A stretch of DNA of 64,000 nt, taken from NCBI GenBank assembly GCA_011109175.1, contig RDEW01000002.1, forward strand, positions 2,086,997 through 2,150,996. The letters are read 5' to 3'. Origin of the DNA: Dicyema japonicum (taxonomy: Eukaryota; Dicyemida; Rhombozoa; Dicyemidae). Both the position numbers and the translations under genes were made by a program. Positions within the stretch are counted from its first letter, which is position 1, and each line of letters begins with the position of its first letter. Shown one piece after another: positions 49,401 through 59,958 of the stretch. The notes under the pieces are model-generated. The model searched no databases, was not told the origin of the DNA, and saw only the letters and a list, made by a program, of their open reading frames with translations.

Positions 49401-50513
49401 CCCATCCAATAGACTGGGAAAGAATTCTCCGCGGACGCCGGATTTAGACATGTGTGGGGATAAGTGTCTGCGGACCTTTCAGATTGTAAAATATGTTTCC
49501 ACTTTAACCGAATCAAACGTTCTTTATGAAAATAACCTCTAACGGAATCTTTATGAATCCTTCGAGAGCTGGTCATTTATTTACTAGACTCATAGCAGAA
49601 ACTTTAAATTACGAGGGTATGCTGAACGTCTGATTTTTTGTGTTCTTATAGAGAATATCTTGATGTTGTAAAACGTTTAAAGAGTTCCATATGTAGAATT
49701 CATCTAAAGTGCCATTATTGGAATGTTCGGGGGATTATCAGGAAGCCAAAACTGGAGTCTTAATGAGATAAGAATTATAGTATTAATATCCTCAGCGGAT
49801 ATAAATTATAATATATTACCAGGCAACATTAACCATACCAAAACTATTAAATTAAATTTATTTTACCAGAACACGCCTAGTGAAGCAGATTATGAAACGT
49901 GCGGCACAAACGGGACCTTAGTTAATATAACGTTCTTTGGTTCTGTGAAAGTGCTTTTAATAATAATAATTACCAGAACATCGTTATAGCCAGAATGAAG
50001 CAAAATCAGGTAATCCTAGCCACCCTCAACAGTCCTTGCATGCTCGGGCTTGAAGGAAGTGCCGTCCAAGGGGAACTCCTCTGTATGCATTTTTCAATAA
50101 CGAACTTCCTTACCAACTGTTATTTAGTCAATTCGCTAAGTTAAAAAGCAACATGATTGGGGTGGCGACATACTTTAATCTCCGCAAGATGGGCTTAGTA
50201 AGTGTAAGATACACTATAATCTGAGTTCGAATCTCGTCTGATACATGGAGGAAGATGGAGAGTCTGTTTGGGGACAACAATGGAATTAATTATATTTACT
50301 CTCGCATGTTCTTGAATTATATTTAATCAGAAGACCATAACTTAATATTATTTTAGCTAACTACCCAAATCGCTGGCAATCACACCACAACTCACCCTTT
50401 TTCCCTCTTTATTAAAAAGTAATATTCTCGAATATTATTAATAATAATAAAAGAATAATATTAGAAATTATTCGCCTTATAATAAAAGCGTCACATTCAT
50501 AAAATATTAATTT
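49401..50513. other. No gene; LINE tail and a weak tRNA-like piece
   Basis: ggttctgtgaaagtgctttt followed by aataataataatt (about 49938-49970) is the same 3' tail type as at 32985. At 50222-50236 gagttcgaatctcgt has good B-box form, with only a weak upstream A box, so it may be a decayed SINE head. Confidence 0.45.
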
Positions 50514-50909
50514 TCATTTTTTTGAATTTTTAAGAGACTTGAAGTGAATTTTTTCATGTCTCTTTTTTTCATCACTCCTTGCAAATTTTTTCTTACAAAT
50601 AGAGCACGTGTACGGTTTTTCTCCCGTGTGGGTTCTTTTGTGAGTTTTTACGTGGTCTTTTCTGGCAAATTTTCTGCAACATATATCACACATAAATTTC
50701 TTATTTTCATTGCTCTTCATTGCAGTCTTAAAGGGTACACCTTCATAATACGAGACATCTGGATAATTGTAGTAATATTGGAAGTTGTCGGCAAAATATA
50801 TGTTCGGATTCCCTTCGTAGTACATATGGCTCTCATTCATATAATATCCATCATCAAAGTAATCACATGGGACATTGTTGTAGTATTCGTAATCGTAAAA
50901 ATGGTTCAT
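50514..50909 (-). CDS. EGR-like two-finger C2H2 zinc-finger protein
   Basis: 131 residues, single exon, ATG preceded by an in-frame TAG. Residues 1-60 hold 16 tyrosines and many D/N, a low-complexity segment that could act as an activation or condensation domain. Two C2H2 fingers follow: C74-C77-H90-H94 and C102-C105-H118-H122, joined by the canonical TGEKPY linker. Specificity residues (-1,2,3,6) are R-D-H-T and R-D-E-R. These equal fingers 2 and 3 of EGR1/Zif268, known to contact TGG and GCG, so the predicted core site is 5'-GCGTGG. EGR proteins normally have three fingers; here the first is absent. Probably a nuclear transcription factor. The nearest relatives could also be other EGR-type proteins. 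Confidence 0.85.
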   Translation of the reverse strand: MNHFYDYEYYNNVPCDYFDDGYYMNESHMYYEGNPNIYFADNFQYYYNYPDVSYYEGVPFKTAMKSNENKKFMCDICCRKFARKDHVKTHKRTHTGEKPYTCSICKKKFARSDEKKRHEKIHFKSLKNSKK

Positions 50910-50990
50910 ACTGTTATTCCGCTATCAATTTCTTTAAATACTCGCTCGATAATTTTGCGGTTTGTGTGGCCATTTGGTTAGATTATGAAA

Positions 50991-51348
50991 TTATTATAAT
51001 CAATACTAGTAATAAATATTATTGGGCTAACAGTTACTGGTGTGACCATTATTTCGATCTCCAATGTGGGAAAACTAACAACCCCCATTTGTACCCCTCG
51101 AAGCAAGCTTTCATAGTCCTTTTAGACCTCTGGTAGAGTGGCTCTTGGTCGTCCAAGGTGATTTCAAAAATAAAATAATTATTTTATGCTTTGTTTAATT
51201 TTAACATTAAATATGTGGAATTTTCCAAAGTAATTTAATTTAAGCCACAAAAATACATACTTAATCTCTCAAAATTAAGTAAATCTACAGCAAGATACGT
51301 CGGGTATCCACGACTGCAAACTCCACTTTTGATGATCGCATTTATTCC
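50991..51348. other. No gene seen
   Basis: Likely 5' flank of the zinc-finger gene plus unassigned AT-rich sequence. Confidence 0.4.
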
Positions 51349-51687
51349 TCATTCCGTGAAGGGGATAACACTATAATTTAACTTCACTCTGGATAACATG
51401 CTCATTCTCAATAATCTCGATGCCCTTATCAAGACTGATGGACAGACGTTTCTTACTTTTTCTTGCAGAATATCTCTAATGCCCGATTTGTCTCTGCGAA
51501 TTAGTTGATTGTTTCCCTCCTTGCCAGTAGTGTATGTTGTGTGACATTGGTTAATAGCCTTACAAATCAGGTTATCTGGATAGATCATATATTTATTTAT
51601 AACCTTCCCCAACTCGATGACTTTGGTTGATAGATCATGTTCTGAGAACAGGTAAGCTAATACCCAACATTTTTCAGGAGTAATCAA
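51349..51687 (-). CDS. Hypothetical ORF, possibly part of a spliced gene
   Basis: A 112-codon minus frame (MITPEKCWVLAYLFSEHDLS... NKYMIYPDNLICKAINQC... GIRDILQEKVRN). The GTAAGA...CATCAG segment at about 51442-51421 is 22 nt long and in another phase would lead to LDKGIEIIENEHVIQSEVKL. I could not build a consistent gene from it. No family recognised. Confidence 0.3.
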   Translation of the reverse strand: MITPEKCWVLAYLFSEHDLSTKVIELGKVINKYMIYPDNLICKAINQCHTTYTTGKEGNNQLIRRDKSGIRDILQEKVRNVCPSVLIRASRLLRMSMLSRVKLNYSVIPFTE

Positions 51688-51829
51688 CAGTTCTTATAGA
51701 AAACATAAAAAAGAAATCAATTACGTTAACAACCTCCGTTTCCACATATCCCTCCAAACAAATGATCTTGGACTATCAGAACCTACTGGAACTCATTTCA
51801 GAGCTGACATTCTCAAAAACTCATTATTA

Positions 51830-52880
51830 GGATTCCCAAGACTGTCACATATCGACCGGAGACTGTTATGAAAGTGTATTCATATGTCAGTCTCTTTAGC
51901 GAAGATCTCAAGTAAGTTATTATAAAGTAAACACTGCTAATTATGTGATGGGGGAAGTAATATAAACGGTAGGGAGTTTTTAACCGACTTCTACCAAGAC
52001 AGTCTCGCCGAGAAATCAACAAATACAAGGTCATCTTTGAAGATAATTTCCAGATACTTTAGTGCGGTTTTGAAACTTCGAATAAGATTTTCGATAATTC
52101 CGCCAGCCTTGCACATTTTTTCTTCCAACCATTGGCATACGAGGATTTGTTTCGTAAGCAAGCTTTAGAGCAAAATTGCGTATTTTTTCAAATTTTTTGA
52201 GAATTAAGTCTCTCCTTTTTGAGTCATATCATCCTCCTAAACCGTATAACATTGCAGGAAGTATTGTGGAGTTGAAGACAAACAAAGGTTTCAGGCTGGA
52301 GCTTTAATTTTCTAACAAAGAACAAAGTGTTCATAGCTTTTTTTTCGTTACCCTCTTCAATTAGGAGGCCAAGGTATTTCATAATCTCTTCCAAGAATGT
52401 CTTATAGCGTGTTCTTTGGGTTAGCCAACATCCACTTCCAGTTATCCTTACCAGACCATAATTCTCACGTGCGACTGAAAGAATGGTTTCATTACAACAC
52501 TCTTCTATCTAGTCCATGTACATTTACAACCGTTTCTCACAAACCAAAGGGTTTAAGAGACATCATAGATTATGACGTCATCGGCGTATATCAATATTTC
52601 TGTACGTGGGTTTTCTTGGAAAGGCAATTCACTCAACACAATGTTGAATGATAGAGGACTGAGCACTGAACCCTGAGGTACACCTCTTCTCACTAGACTC
52701 GTCGTTTAAAAAATTAACGATTGACGTCTGTCCGAGAAAAACTTTATAAATGCAGACCGCGGTCAAAAATACTTTAGTTTCCTAAGCCTCCCAATTGACG
52801 CGCTAACACTGTACAATCTCCACAAGAGCGATTGTTTCCCGACTGAAGCTCTTGTGATATATCATTACGTTCTATGTGTT
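51830..52880 (-). mobile_element. CR1/Jockey-like LINE RT, degraded
   Basis: Minus strand: RRGVPQGSVLSPLSFNIVLS (motif B, about 52690-52630), ILIYADDVIIYD (motif C, intact YADD, about 52590-52555), then after decay FNSTILPAMLYGLGGYDSKR and FEKIRNFALKLAYETNPRMP (about 52285-52140). Multiple stops separate the blocks. Confidence 0.8.
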
Positions 52881-52888
52881 AGAGTCTG

Positions 52889-54120
52889 TTAAATACTATT
52901 CTTTCCATAATTATTGAGATTGTTGGTATTAGGCTTATGGGTAACTGGTCTGTCCCCATGCACACTATATACCACGGGAAAAGGAAAGGTAAAAAATCGA
53001 TTACATCTATTGCGAAAGAACATGTCCAAATTTTCCTTTGGAACCACAATGAGACTCCCAAGAGGCACAAAATGTGAGAAATCAGAACACTGCAAACAAA
53101 AAATGTTTGATAACATAATTTTATTGACAGACAATTTCGAGAGTTGTGTAGCTGCTGCACTGACTGCATGACTATTTCCTCTACGGACTGTGGTGGAAAT
53201 AGGGTACAACTTGTGGTTCTCAGAAATCACCAGACCGAACCAGATTAGACTACTGACTCGTTCGAAAAAGGCGTGGAACGAATTTCTGAGGAATCCTGAC
53301 GTTTCCACAGGAGAGGAAAAACGTTATGTCATGGGGATGGTCATTATATCTTAGCCGTTTTAACTTTTCGGCTTTCCCTCAGCAAAAAAAGCTTCGATCA
53401 CATCCCATGTAAAAGTTTTTTGTTGAAAACGTGTCCGTGCAGATTAATGGCTTTCCATTTTCATACGAAAGATGGTCATTCCATCAGGCGGTTTTCGTCT
53501 CTTCGGAACAAGCCAATCGGCTAAAAAGTAGATGGGAAACCAACAGCATTATTTAACCGTCTAACAACATTGTTGTGTCTGGACGGCTTTCCACAGCTTT
53601 TTCTGCAAACGAACAGATGCAGTAGTCCGAAGTCATAGACCTGTTCACCGCATTTACACCAGCTTGGCACACAGATCTTCAGTCCAAGGCGAATGGAGGG
53701 ACTAATTCGGATTGAATCGTTTTTTAGAAAAGTTCTCCATGATCCTCGTTCGAAAGATGCTCTTGACAACGGGCATGCATGACGGTGTTGGTTTTAGGAT
53801 TTCATGAGGTTATCGAAAGTCCTATTATCCAGACTCCGTTGCGAATCCTGGAAAGGAAGAAGTGATGAATAGTCTAAATCTCCTTTAGATGGTCGACGTC
53901 CGAGTAATTTTAAAATACGGGAAAGGAGTTTAGAATACTCCTGGTCAACGACGTGAGATGAAAAGTGAGCCAGAGCAGAACATCAACAGAAGAATGGAGG
54001 ACAGGATCTAGAGTACCTTCAAGAACTGTGTTATCCAGATACACAATTTGAGAGGGGATTGACCAAGTTTTGTTATTTTTCCGGTAGCAAGAGAAAATAT
54101 GGGAGGTCAAAGGGGGTCTC
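52889..54120 (-). mobile_element. PHD-RT-REL element, RT deleted
   Basis: Minus strand: pre-RT scrap KLLGRRPSKGDLDYSSLLP (about 53905), then directly NQHRHACPLSRASFERGSW, SIRLGLKICVPSWCKCGE, GLLHLFVCRKSCGKPSRHN (CCHC knuckle plus RH), RRKPPDGMTIF, LICTDTFSTKNF and ISTTVRRGNSHAVSAAA (C-terminus, about 53200). The RT is skipped just as in the 39983-41736 copy, with the join near the same QHR-ACLLS block. Frameshifts throughout. Confidence 0.85.
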
Positions 54121-54839
54121 CCTGCTGGACTCGCTATTTAGAAGCTGAGTGCAATCCAACTCCCACTTAAGAAAACTGTCTGGTGGCAAAATTCATGAAG
54201 CGCAAAGATTCTTAAAAATCAAATCCATATACTGGAGTCATCTGAAGTCCCACATAACATTCATTAGGCAAATATAAGTTTTCCAAACGACCAACAAAAG
54301 AAGCTCAAGAGAGGCTCACCACCTAACCTCAAAGCTAGCGGACAAAGCAATCATTCACGAGTCGTCAACAACTTGCAGTCAGTCCGCGCTGTATGGAGCT
54401 CTGTGAACATGTATACAAAACAATGGAAATATTCCTTATGTGATTCTTATTTTGAATTTAAAAGCGTCCCAAACACCACACCCCCGATATAATTCTGGAA
54501 GACTGTTTTTGCGTAGTGTCCTTTAATACACTAAGTATATATATACGGAAAAACGTTAAGTCTGACCCACAACCAATACTTTATTCCTCTCCACTGTTCT
54601 CACGTAGTCGTGGCTATTGGCATAACCAGATGTTCAACTCAGTTAACACCAATGTAACTACCAAGGAAACAGGGAGTTAACACGAATGTAAATACCAAAA
54701 ATGGGCACCTTCAGAGATCCGTCAGGTATATCAGCTGAAATCAAAGGGGACAAATGGGAAGAACAAAACATAAAAGTCTCTCTAAAAATAATAATTGATT
54801 AAAAATAGATTATAAATATTAATTATAATTTAAATATTA
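54121..54839. other. No gene; presumed 5' flank of the metaxin gene
   Basis: AT-rich toward 54780-54839. No ORF with support. Confidence 0.45.
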
Positions 54840-55755
54840 ATGATCGTTGATTCACCACCATGTCTGCTTGGTTATGATTCACTAAACCCGCATTGTCTAT
54901 CAGTTTCTGTATATTTGCCTGTTAACAATAGATTTTCATTAAATACTACAAAATTGATGTCAATACTGATCAACTGAATGGTCTGACGGATAATGATATT
55001 TTTTGTGATAATTATGATAAAATATTTGATTTATTAAACAGCAAAGTATATTTTATTAAATATAAAGGTTGTACACCAAAAAGTTGAGAATAATGAAGAC
55101 CACGTGGATAAATTATTATTTAGAACATTTGAACGTACAATAGTCCCCGTCATCGTATGACCTAATATTTAATGATAGAATTACCTGTATTGGTGTGATG
55201 ATTGTGTATTCTCTACGATAACATCACAACTCACCAAGACCACATATCCCATTAATGTCATAAGGAATTATTTCTCACGTAGAAAGCACGTGCCCTGTAT
55301 TTTAAACTCCCTAAACTCATCAAATGTTAAAGTATTAGTGATTACTGTTTGAGATATTTGAGGAGGCCAATGCATTTATTCTTATATTGGAGAGACGTTT
55401 AGAGTTTATGTTCTCACACAATCTTCCATTCTTTGGCGGGGATGTGTTGGTTTATTGTTTATGTTGTAGTTTTTCTAAACTGGACGCTACTGTGTTTGGT
55501 TTTCTGTCCCCCCTCATTCATCCTAAATTTCCACCTAATTTGATTACGTCTTCAATATTGCAGTCACCGAGGTTAAATGGGTATTTGAGAAGACTTACCC
55601 ATGATTATTATCCGAATGTTGATTTGGTTACTAAACCAGAGAAGATTAGTGATAAACCTACCCCCTTCTTTGCTGCCACTGCTCTTATTCTTGCTGTTCT
55701 GGTTGTTAATGTATTAATTAATGCTTCATTGTCTCGTAATACTTTTTTTATTTAA
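54840..55755 (+). CDS. MTX1: Metaxin (mitochondrial outer-membrane import factor)
   Basis: Six exons join in frame into 266 residues: 54840-54908, 54932-55045, 55068-55154, 55179-55331, 55354-55445 and 55470-55755. The five introns are 23, 22, 24, 22 and 24 nt (donors GTATAT, GTATAT, GTATGA, GTATTA, GTTGGT; all end in AG). The product follows metaxin order: thioredoxin-like N-terminus (GYDSLNPHCLSVSIFIKYYK), central GST-like helices (FRTFERTIVPVI, YPINVIRNYFSRRK, EEANAFILILERRLEFMF), the diagnostic PFFGGD...SKLDATVFGFL block, and a C-terminal hydrophobic anchor (ALILAVLVVNVLINASL). Metaxins work with the SAM complex in outer-membrane protein insertion and in mitochondrial transport. The C-terminal anchor points to the metaxin-1 type rather than metaxin-2, though the symbol is an inference. 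The ATG at 54840 opens exon 1 directly. Confidence 0.9.
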
Positions 55756-55776
55756 AAACAGAATTATTAAGATAAC

Positions 55777-55979
55777 ACATGTCCATTAGGTGATTTCGGA
55801 CACAACACATCACCCTCACTCGGTGTTCCTCTGGAATTCCACGGGCGACAGAAGTTTATGCGAAAAAAGTCATATAGGAGGGTCAATTTGTATCTATACA
55901 ATAGGAAGACAGATTGGGTGATAAAGGCTGCGGCAATATTCGAGTCAATAAGTGGGAGAAAATATATCAAAAAGTTATA
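55777..55979 (+). other. Possible coding exon, unrecognised
   Basis: From an in-frame TAA, the frame reads CPLGDFGHNTSPSLGVPLEF, GRQKFMRKKSYRRVNLYLYN and KAAAIFESISGRKYIKKL to a TAG at 55977-55979. The basic composition looks coding, but there is no ATG before residue M of KFMRKK and no clear splice partner. It may be the last exon of an undetected gene. Confidence 0.25.
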
Positions 55980-56179
55980 GAGGTTTATAGGCAAAAAACC
56001 TAAAAACTTCAACCTTTTTTCTTATAATTTAAAGGAAAAAATAAAAAAAAGTAAATTTAAATAAAAAAATAATTTTCAATATTTATGCGTAATATTAATT
56101 TTTAACTTTATACTTAGTACTCATTTCCTTTTCTATATTAAAAATTTTATACTATAGCGGCACGCATAAAATTTTTCCA

Positions 56180-56345
56180 TAATACTAAGATTAATTTTAG
56201 TGTCTATAACTTCAGAGATGGTGCAGTTGACCAGTTTAAATCTTGCTGCCTATTCCATTCAAGATTCCACATATCTATGATGCTTCTTGACGGGTGAGAC
56301 TCCATCATCACTGATACCTCACTGTGGAAACGTATTCTACAGGCA
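56180..56345 (+). mobile_element. Degenerate SINE
   Basis: cttgacgggtgagactccatcatcactgatacctcactgtggaaac (56286-56331) follows the SINE core (gacgagtgacgccgtcatca... cactgcggaac) with many substitutions. The head region (gagatggtgcagttgacc) hints at a decayed tRNA A box. Confidence 0.55.
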
Positions 56346-56536
56346 TGCAACAAAATATGAGTAAGTTTATTACATTCCTAATGAATTATCCCTATCCTAG
56401 GATTAATTACCATAAATGTCATTTCCTTACAAATAAAGTGTATGTTCTCCCTAAATGGAAGTTAAATAGTGGAACACTACTAATAAAATTCAGCCAATTC
56501 AATATAACATTATCTAAGAAGCCATATAGTGAAATA

Positions 56537-57078
56537 TTAACTAGGGGAGTCAACTCCAAAAGTAATCTTCCTAACTCCAAACCTTCGTTTACTTCCAGGA
56601 TTAAGGACACTCATTCCAGTCTTGAGGGGACTTTCCTTGAATACACGATTTGCTTCATTAGGAGGTAAGTCTCCATTCTTTAGATTACGAATTATTATTT
56701 CTTGACTATCCAATTTGGCAGCCATTTCATAAATAATTACTGATAGAATCTCAGATTTTGAATTACTGTGAACTTGGTGAAGATCAAATTCCTTAGCTAC
56801 CCCTGATATTCTGGCCTTTAATGTATTATTTATTGCATTCTCTATACAAAATGATATTTGTCTATAATTAGTACATTTTCATACTGTTGGGTGTGGCAGA
56901 TGGAGTTATTACACACTTTTATTATTTGAGGGTCAGTTTGATGAGGTTCGGACATCCAAAGGTCCTTTATGTTCGTTACTCCAACTGAAAAGGTTTGATG
57001 GTCAAATCTTATGAAAGAAACGTACTTAAATGATGGAATATGGCCTGAGAATAAAACACAATGTCGCACAATATCCAT
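56537..57078 (-). CDS. PAXX: PAXX-like non-homologous end-joining factor
   Basis: Two exons (57078-56885, 56861-56537) join across a 23-nt intron (GTATGA...TATAG) into 172 residues; human PAXX has about 204. The head region reads KYVSFIRFDHQTFSVGVTNIKDLW, parallel to the beta-rich XRCC4-type head and the N-T-D-A-A-E-L-W-like helix start of PAXX. The middle has RISGVAKEFDLHQV followed by a long helix (EILSVIIYEMAAKLDSQEII). The C-terminus has GMSVLNPGSKRRFGVRK then TFGVDSPS, like the PAXX tail (SLINPG, then basic residues, then GVDF) that contacts Ku70. In the family this tail recruits PAXX to Ku at DNA breaks. The final aromatic residue after GVD is serine here. Alternatives are XLF or XRCC4, but neither has this tail. 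The gene converges with metaxin, 781 bp between stops. Confidence 0.7.
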
Positions 57079-57239
57079 TTACCTCCAATTTTTATTTAAA
57101 GTTTAATTAATATTAAAAATATAAATATCCTAAATTTAATTAAATAAGTCTATTATTCCTACCTTCTCCTTAACACTCTACTTTCGAAGAAAACTCTTCC
57201 ACCAAAGAATGAAATGACGTCCGCGACGGTAGGACGTGT

Positions 57240-57560
57240 AATGAAATTGGAAGAGGGCGTGATACTTCTCCACCTCTCTCGGAAATGAAAGTCTGTAATG
57301 GACTATTGGAAGATGGATTTGATCGGTGCAAACAGACGTTGTGCTGGGCTTACCAAAGATTGTAAGCCTGGGTTTAATGGATAAAATGTCTTATTGTTTG
57401 TTGTCCTAACGAAAGAACTTCAAAAGTTGAATGTCCTCAAGGCAATTGTTGAGAAGAGCCCGTTCCCAATAGAAGATTGCATATGCAAATTATACAAACC
57501 ATTGTCCCTTCTATAGAATATGCTTTGTGGATGTATGCACTCTCTCTGTCGACGTTTCAC
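57240..57560 (+). mobile_element. LINE fragment (post-RT)
   Basis: IIQTIVPSIEYALWMYALSL (about 57490-57550) matches the post-RT block seen at 4905-4960 and 16455-16515. The preceding text is decayed. Confidence 0.5.
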
Positions 57561-58318
57561 AAAATCAGTTTTTAAATGATAAGACTCCGCCTTTTACATA
57601 GTCGAACAGAATACCCTCGTCATTTTTCTGTCGGAGTCATCAATACGAAGGAATGGTCCCGGATTCCTCCAGTTCCAATAAATCTACTATGTTCATCCTT
57701 ATTACGTTTCGAAAATGTACATCCATCTCCCATCGACTTCTTATGCGGAAACAGACGGTGACACTTCCGAGAGGCGGAGAGGTCTTCGATTTTAGATTTC
57801 TAACCATCATTAAAAAAGTCATTCTCGTACACAGACCTTACTCTAGAGGAGAATATCCTACTAGAAAATGACAGGAGTACTGAATAACAACGTATTACAC
57901 ACATTCATTGGTAATCGATCATCATTAACTATATGATGACTGATTGACTGAATGTTAATCCTCACTACTCTTAGGACTTCGTTCAATTGTCGCGGTACTG
58001 GATCATTTGAATCATTTTCCTTATCTACTGAAAGTCGGTTGTACCTCGAGAACCACTAGTCTCTCAACCCATCGCCTAATAAGGAGAGAAACTCCCAAAG
58101 AGAGACAGATCCTATAATCAAACCTTGATTTACAGTTTCATAAAATTGAAAACGAGTGACATAATATTATTGTCTTTTTGACTAAAGAAACCAACAGTTT
58201 TTTTGTGAGCGTTTCACCACATCAAAACGAACATTAATCGGTTGACTTAAACCTAACCATAAACTTAAAGCAAATCAGCACCCAACAGGCAAGGTTAGTC
58301 ATAAATACTTATCGGGGT
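57561..58318. other. No recognised gene
   Basis: Overlapping 60-72 codon ORFs on both strands (57576-57871) without a domain. Confidence 0.35.
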
Positions 58319-58580
58319 CCTTTTCTCCATTATCGCCAGCACAGATCAAAACCCATTCCTTTGTTCGATGTATTCTTTCCGAAGAAGTTTAGAAATGCCA
58401 TTGAGAGAATGAGGAAGTCGTGTGACCCGATAGTGTTTCACCAGATCTCCTTTTCTCCATTATCGCTAGCACAGATCAAAACCCCATTCCTTGGTTCGAT
58501 GTATTCTTTCCGAAGAAGTTTAGAAATGCCATTGAGAGAATGAGGAAGTCGTGTGACCCTGATAGTGTTTCACCAGATCT
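58319..58580 (+). repeat. Tandem duplication, period 130 bp
   Basis: ccttttctccattatcgcca at 58319 restarts at 58449 (cgctagc) with four small differences; ends at caccagatct in both units. Confidence 0.9.
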
Positions 58581-58785
58581 CTCTAACATATAGACAGTAT
58601 TACTGTTGATATTGGTTACCAATATTGACCTATTAATTACCGCTAGCTGCTACTATTCGACATTTATTCAAGCATACATGAAAACCTTCTTGAATTGCCG
58701 GCTATGCTCTGCATTTAAGGTGAAGGACACATCTCATTGAATATATAATTGAACCGTTTTTTGAGATATAAAAATATCATTAAAT

Positions 58786-59272
58786 TTATTTAGAGAAAAT
58801 AACAATACTAATAATAGAGAGAAGACAGGAAATAGCCAACATTGCAAGTTCTATCCCCACAGTCACCAATTCTATTTTGAGGACATACGTTTGCCATCTA
58901 ATCAGATAAATGAGTCCTCCCGCCGACCCAAACATAATCAGTAATGAAATTCCTGTGCAAACTGTACTCTCCAAAATATTCGCCTTTATTGCTTAACATT
59001 ATTAAAGCCAAACCCCAATAAATCCTCAACACTTCCAATACGAATACTATTAGTAGTATAAATATATCAATAAATAGTGACACGTGGGTGTAATATAACT
59101 CCCATCCTTAAATAATAAATAGTATAACCTTTGTAGACAAAGAGAGACAATTCAATGAGAAAAAACAAAATATTATAGAATTTATTAGCATATAGTAATA
59201 TTTGGTACAATAATAGTGATCTCTACTATTTTATATATTTATTACAATTTGTCTACGACGAGCTTCCTTCAT
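58786..59272 (-). CDS. TMEM216: TMEM216, ciliary transition-zone membrane protein
   Basis: Four exons (59272-59246, 59222-59129, 59106-59014, 58991-58786) join in frame across introns of 23, 22 and 22 nt (GTAATA, GTTATA and GTTTGG donors; AG acceptors) into 139 residues; human TMEM216 has 145. Matching landmarks in order: a short basic N-terminus (MKEARRRQI), KFYNILFFLIELSLFVYKG, LEVLRIYW, ILESTVCTGISLLIMF and the diagnostic QTYVLKIELV near the end. Four hydrophobic segments are visible. TMEM216 belongs to the MKS/tectonic module that gates the cilium base. It implies motile or sensory cilia and a retained transition zone. The ATG has A at -3 and the spacing to the first helix equals the human protein. 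Confidence 0.92.
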
Positions 59273-59958
59273 TGTTGCTATGGTAACAATTTATTTATTA
59301 GCAAATATCTAGTAATACCTTTTTTATCACCTTGCTGACGGTGGATAATGAATCGTGGGCTCCTTTTCTTGGTTCTATCACATAACTGGTTTATACACGT
59401 GTTTTCTCTCAACATTAATTTTCAGAAACCTATCTAAGAAGAGTTTAGTTCCCACTTAGATAGTCTAACAGATAAATGTTGAATAATATTAATCTCTGTG
59501 AGAGATCCTTCGAGTCCCCAATTTTGACAAACACTGTTTAGTATAAGCCTGATAAAGACGTGTCTCATCGGATATTGACAATCTTAACAATTTATTTCTA
59601 TTATCGAAACCAGAGAAAGATTTACCCCCATGACGTGGGTAGAAATTTGACCTTCCAGTATGAAATCGACTCTGTTTTGAAGATAAAAACCTTGTCTTTG
59701 ATTTTTTCCGGAAAGGGATAAGGCTTTGTTTAAATATATAAGTCGAAGATTGTTGACACCCCCAGTCCTCTGCATTGGAATTAAAGTTCTTTAGCCAAGA
59801 GGAAATGATTTATCAAGGTGGTTGATTGCCCTGTACATCCTTGGGATTTTCAATTTCTTCCACCAATTTTCGATTCTTTTTGAATTTTTTGATTATTTTT
59901 GCTGAGATTGATCCATCAATGTCAAAAATAAAAATAATCTATTGGTTGGTTCAATATA
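59273..59958. other. No gene seen; presumed TMEM216 5' flank
   Basis: Only a 63-codon minus ORF (59584-59775) with no domain. Confidence 0.4.

Noticed and set aside
55767-56012. 81-codon minus-strand membrane-like ORF
   Set aside because: It is the complement of the better coding-like plus frame at 55777-55979, and its hydrophobicity comes from AT richness.
56952-57045. An 18-nt GTACGT...TAAG intron in the PAXX-like head
   Set aside because: Keeping it gives the better match to the head region, and both versions stay in frame.
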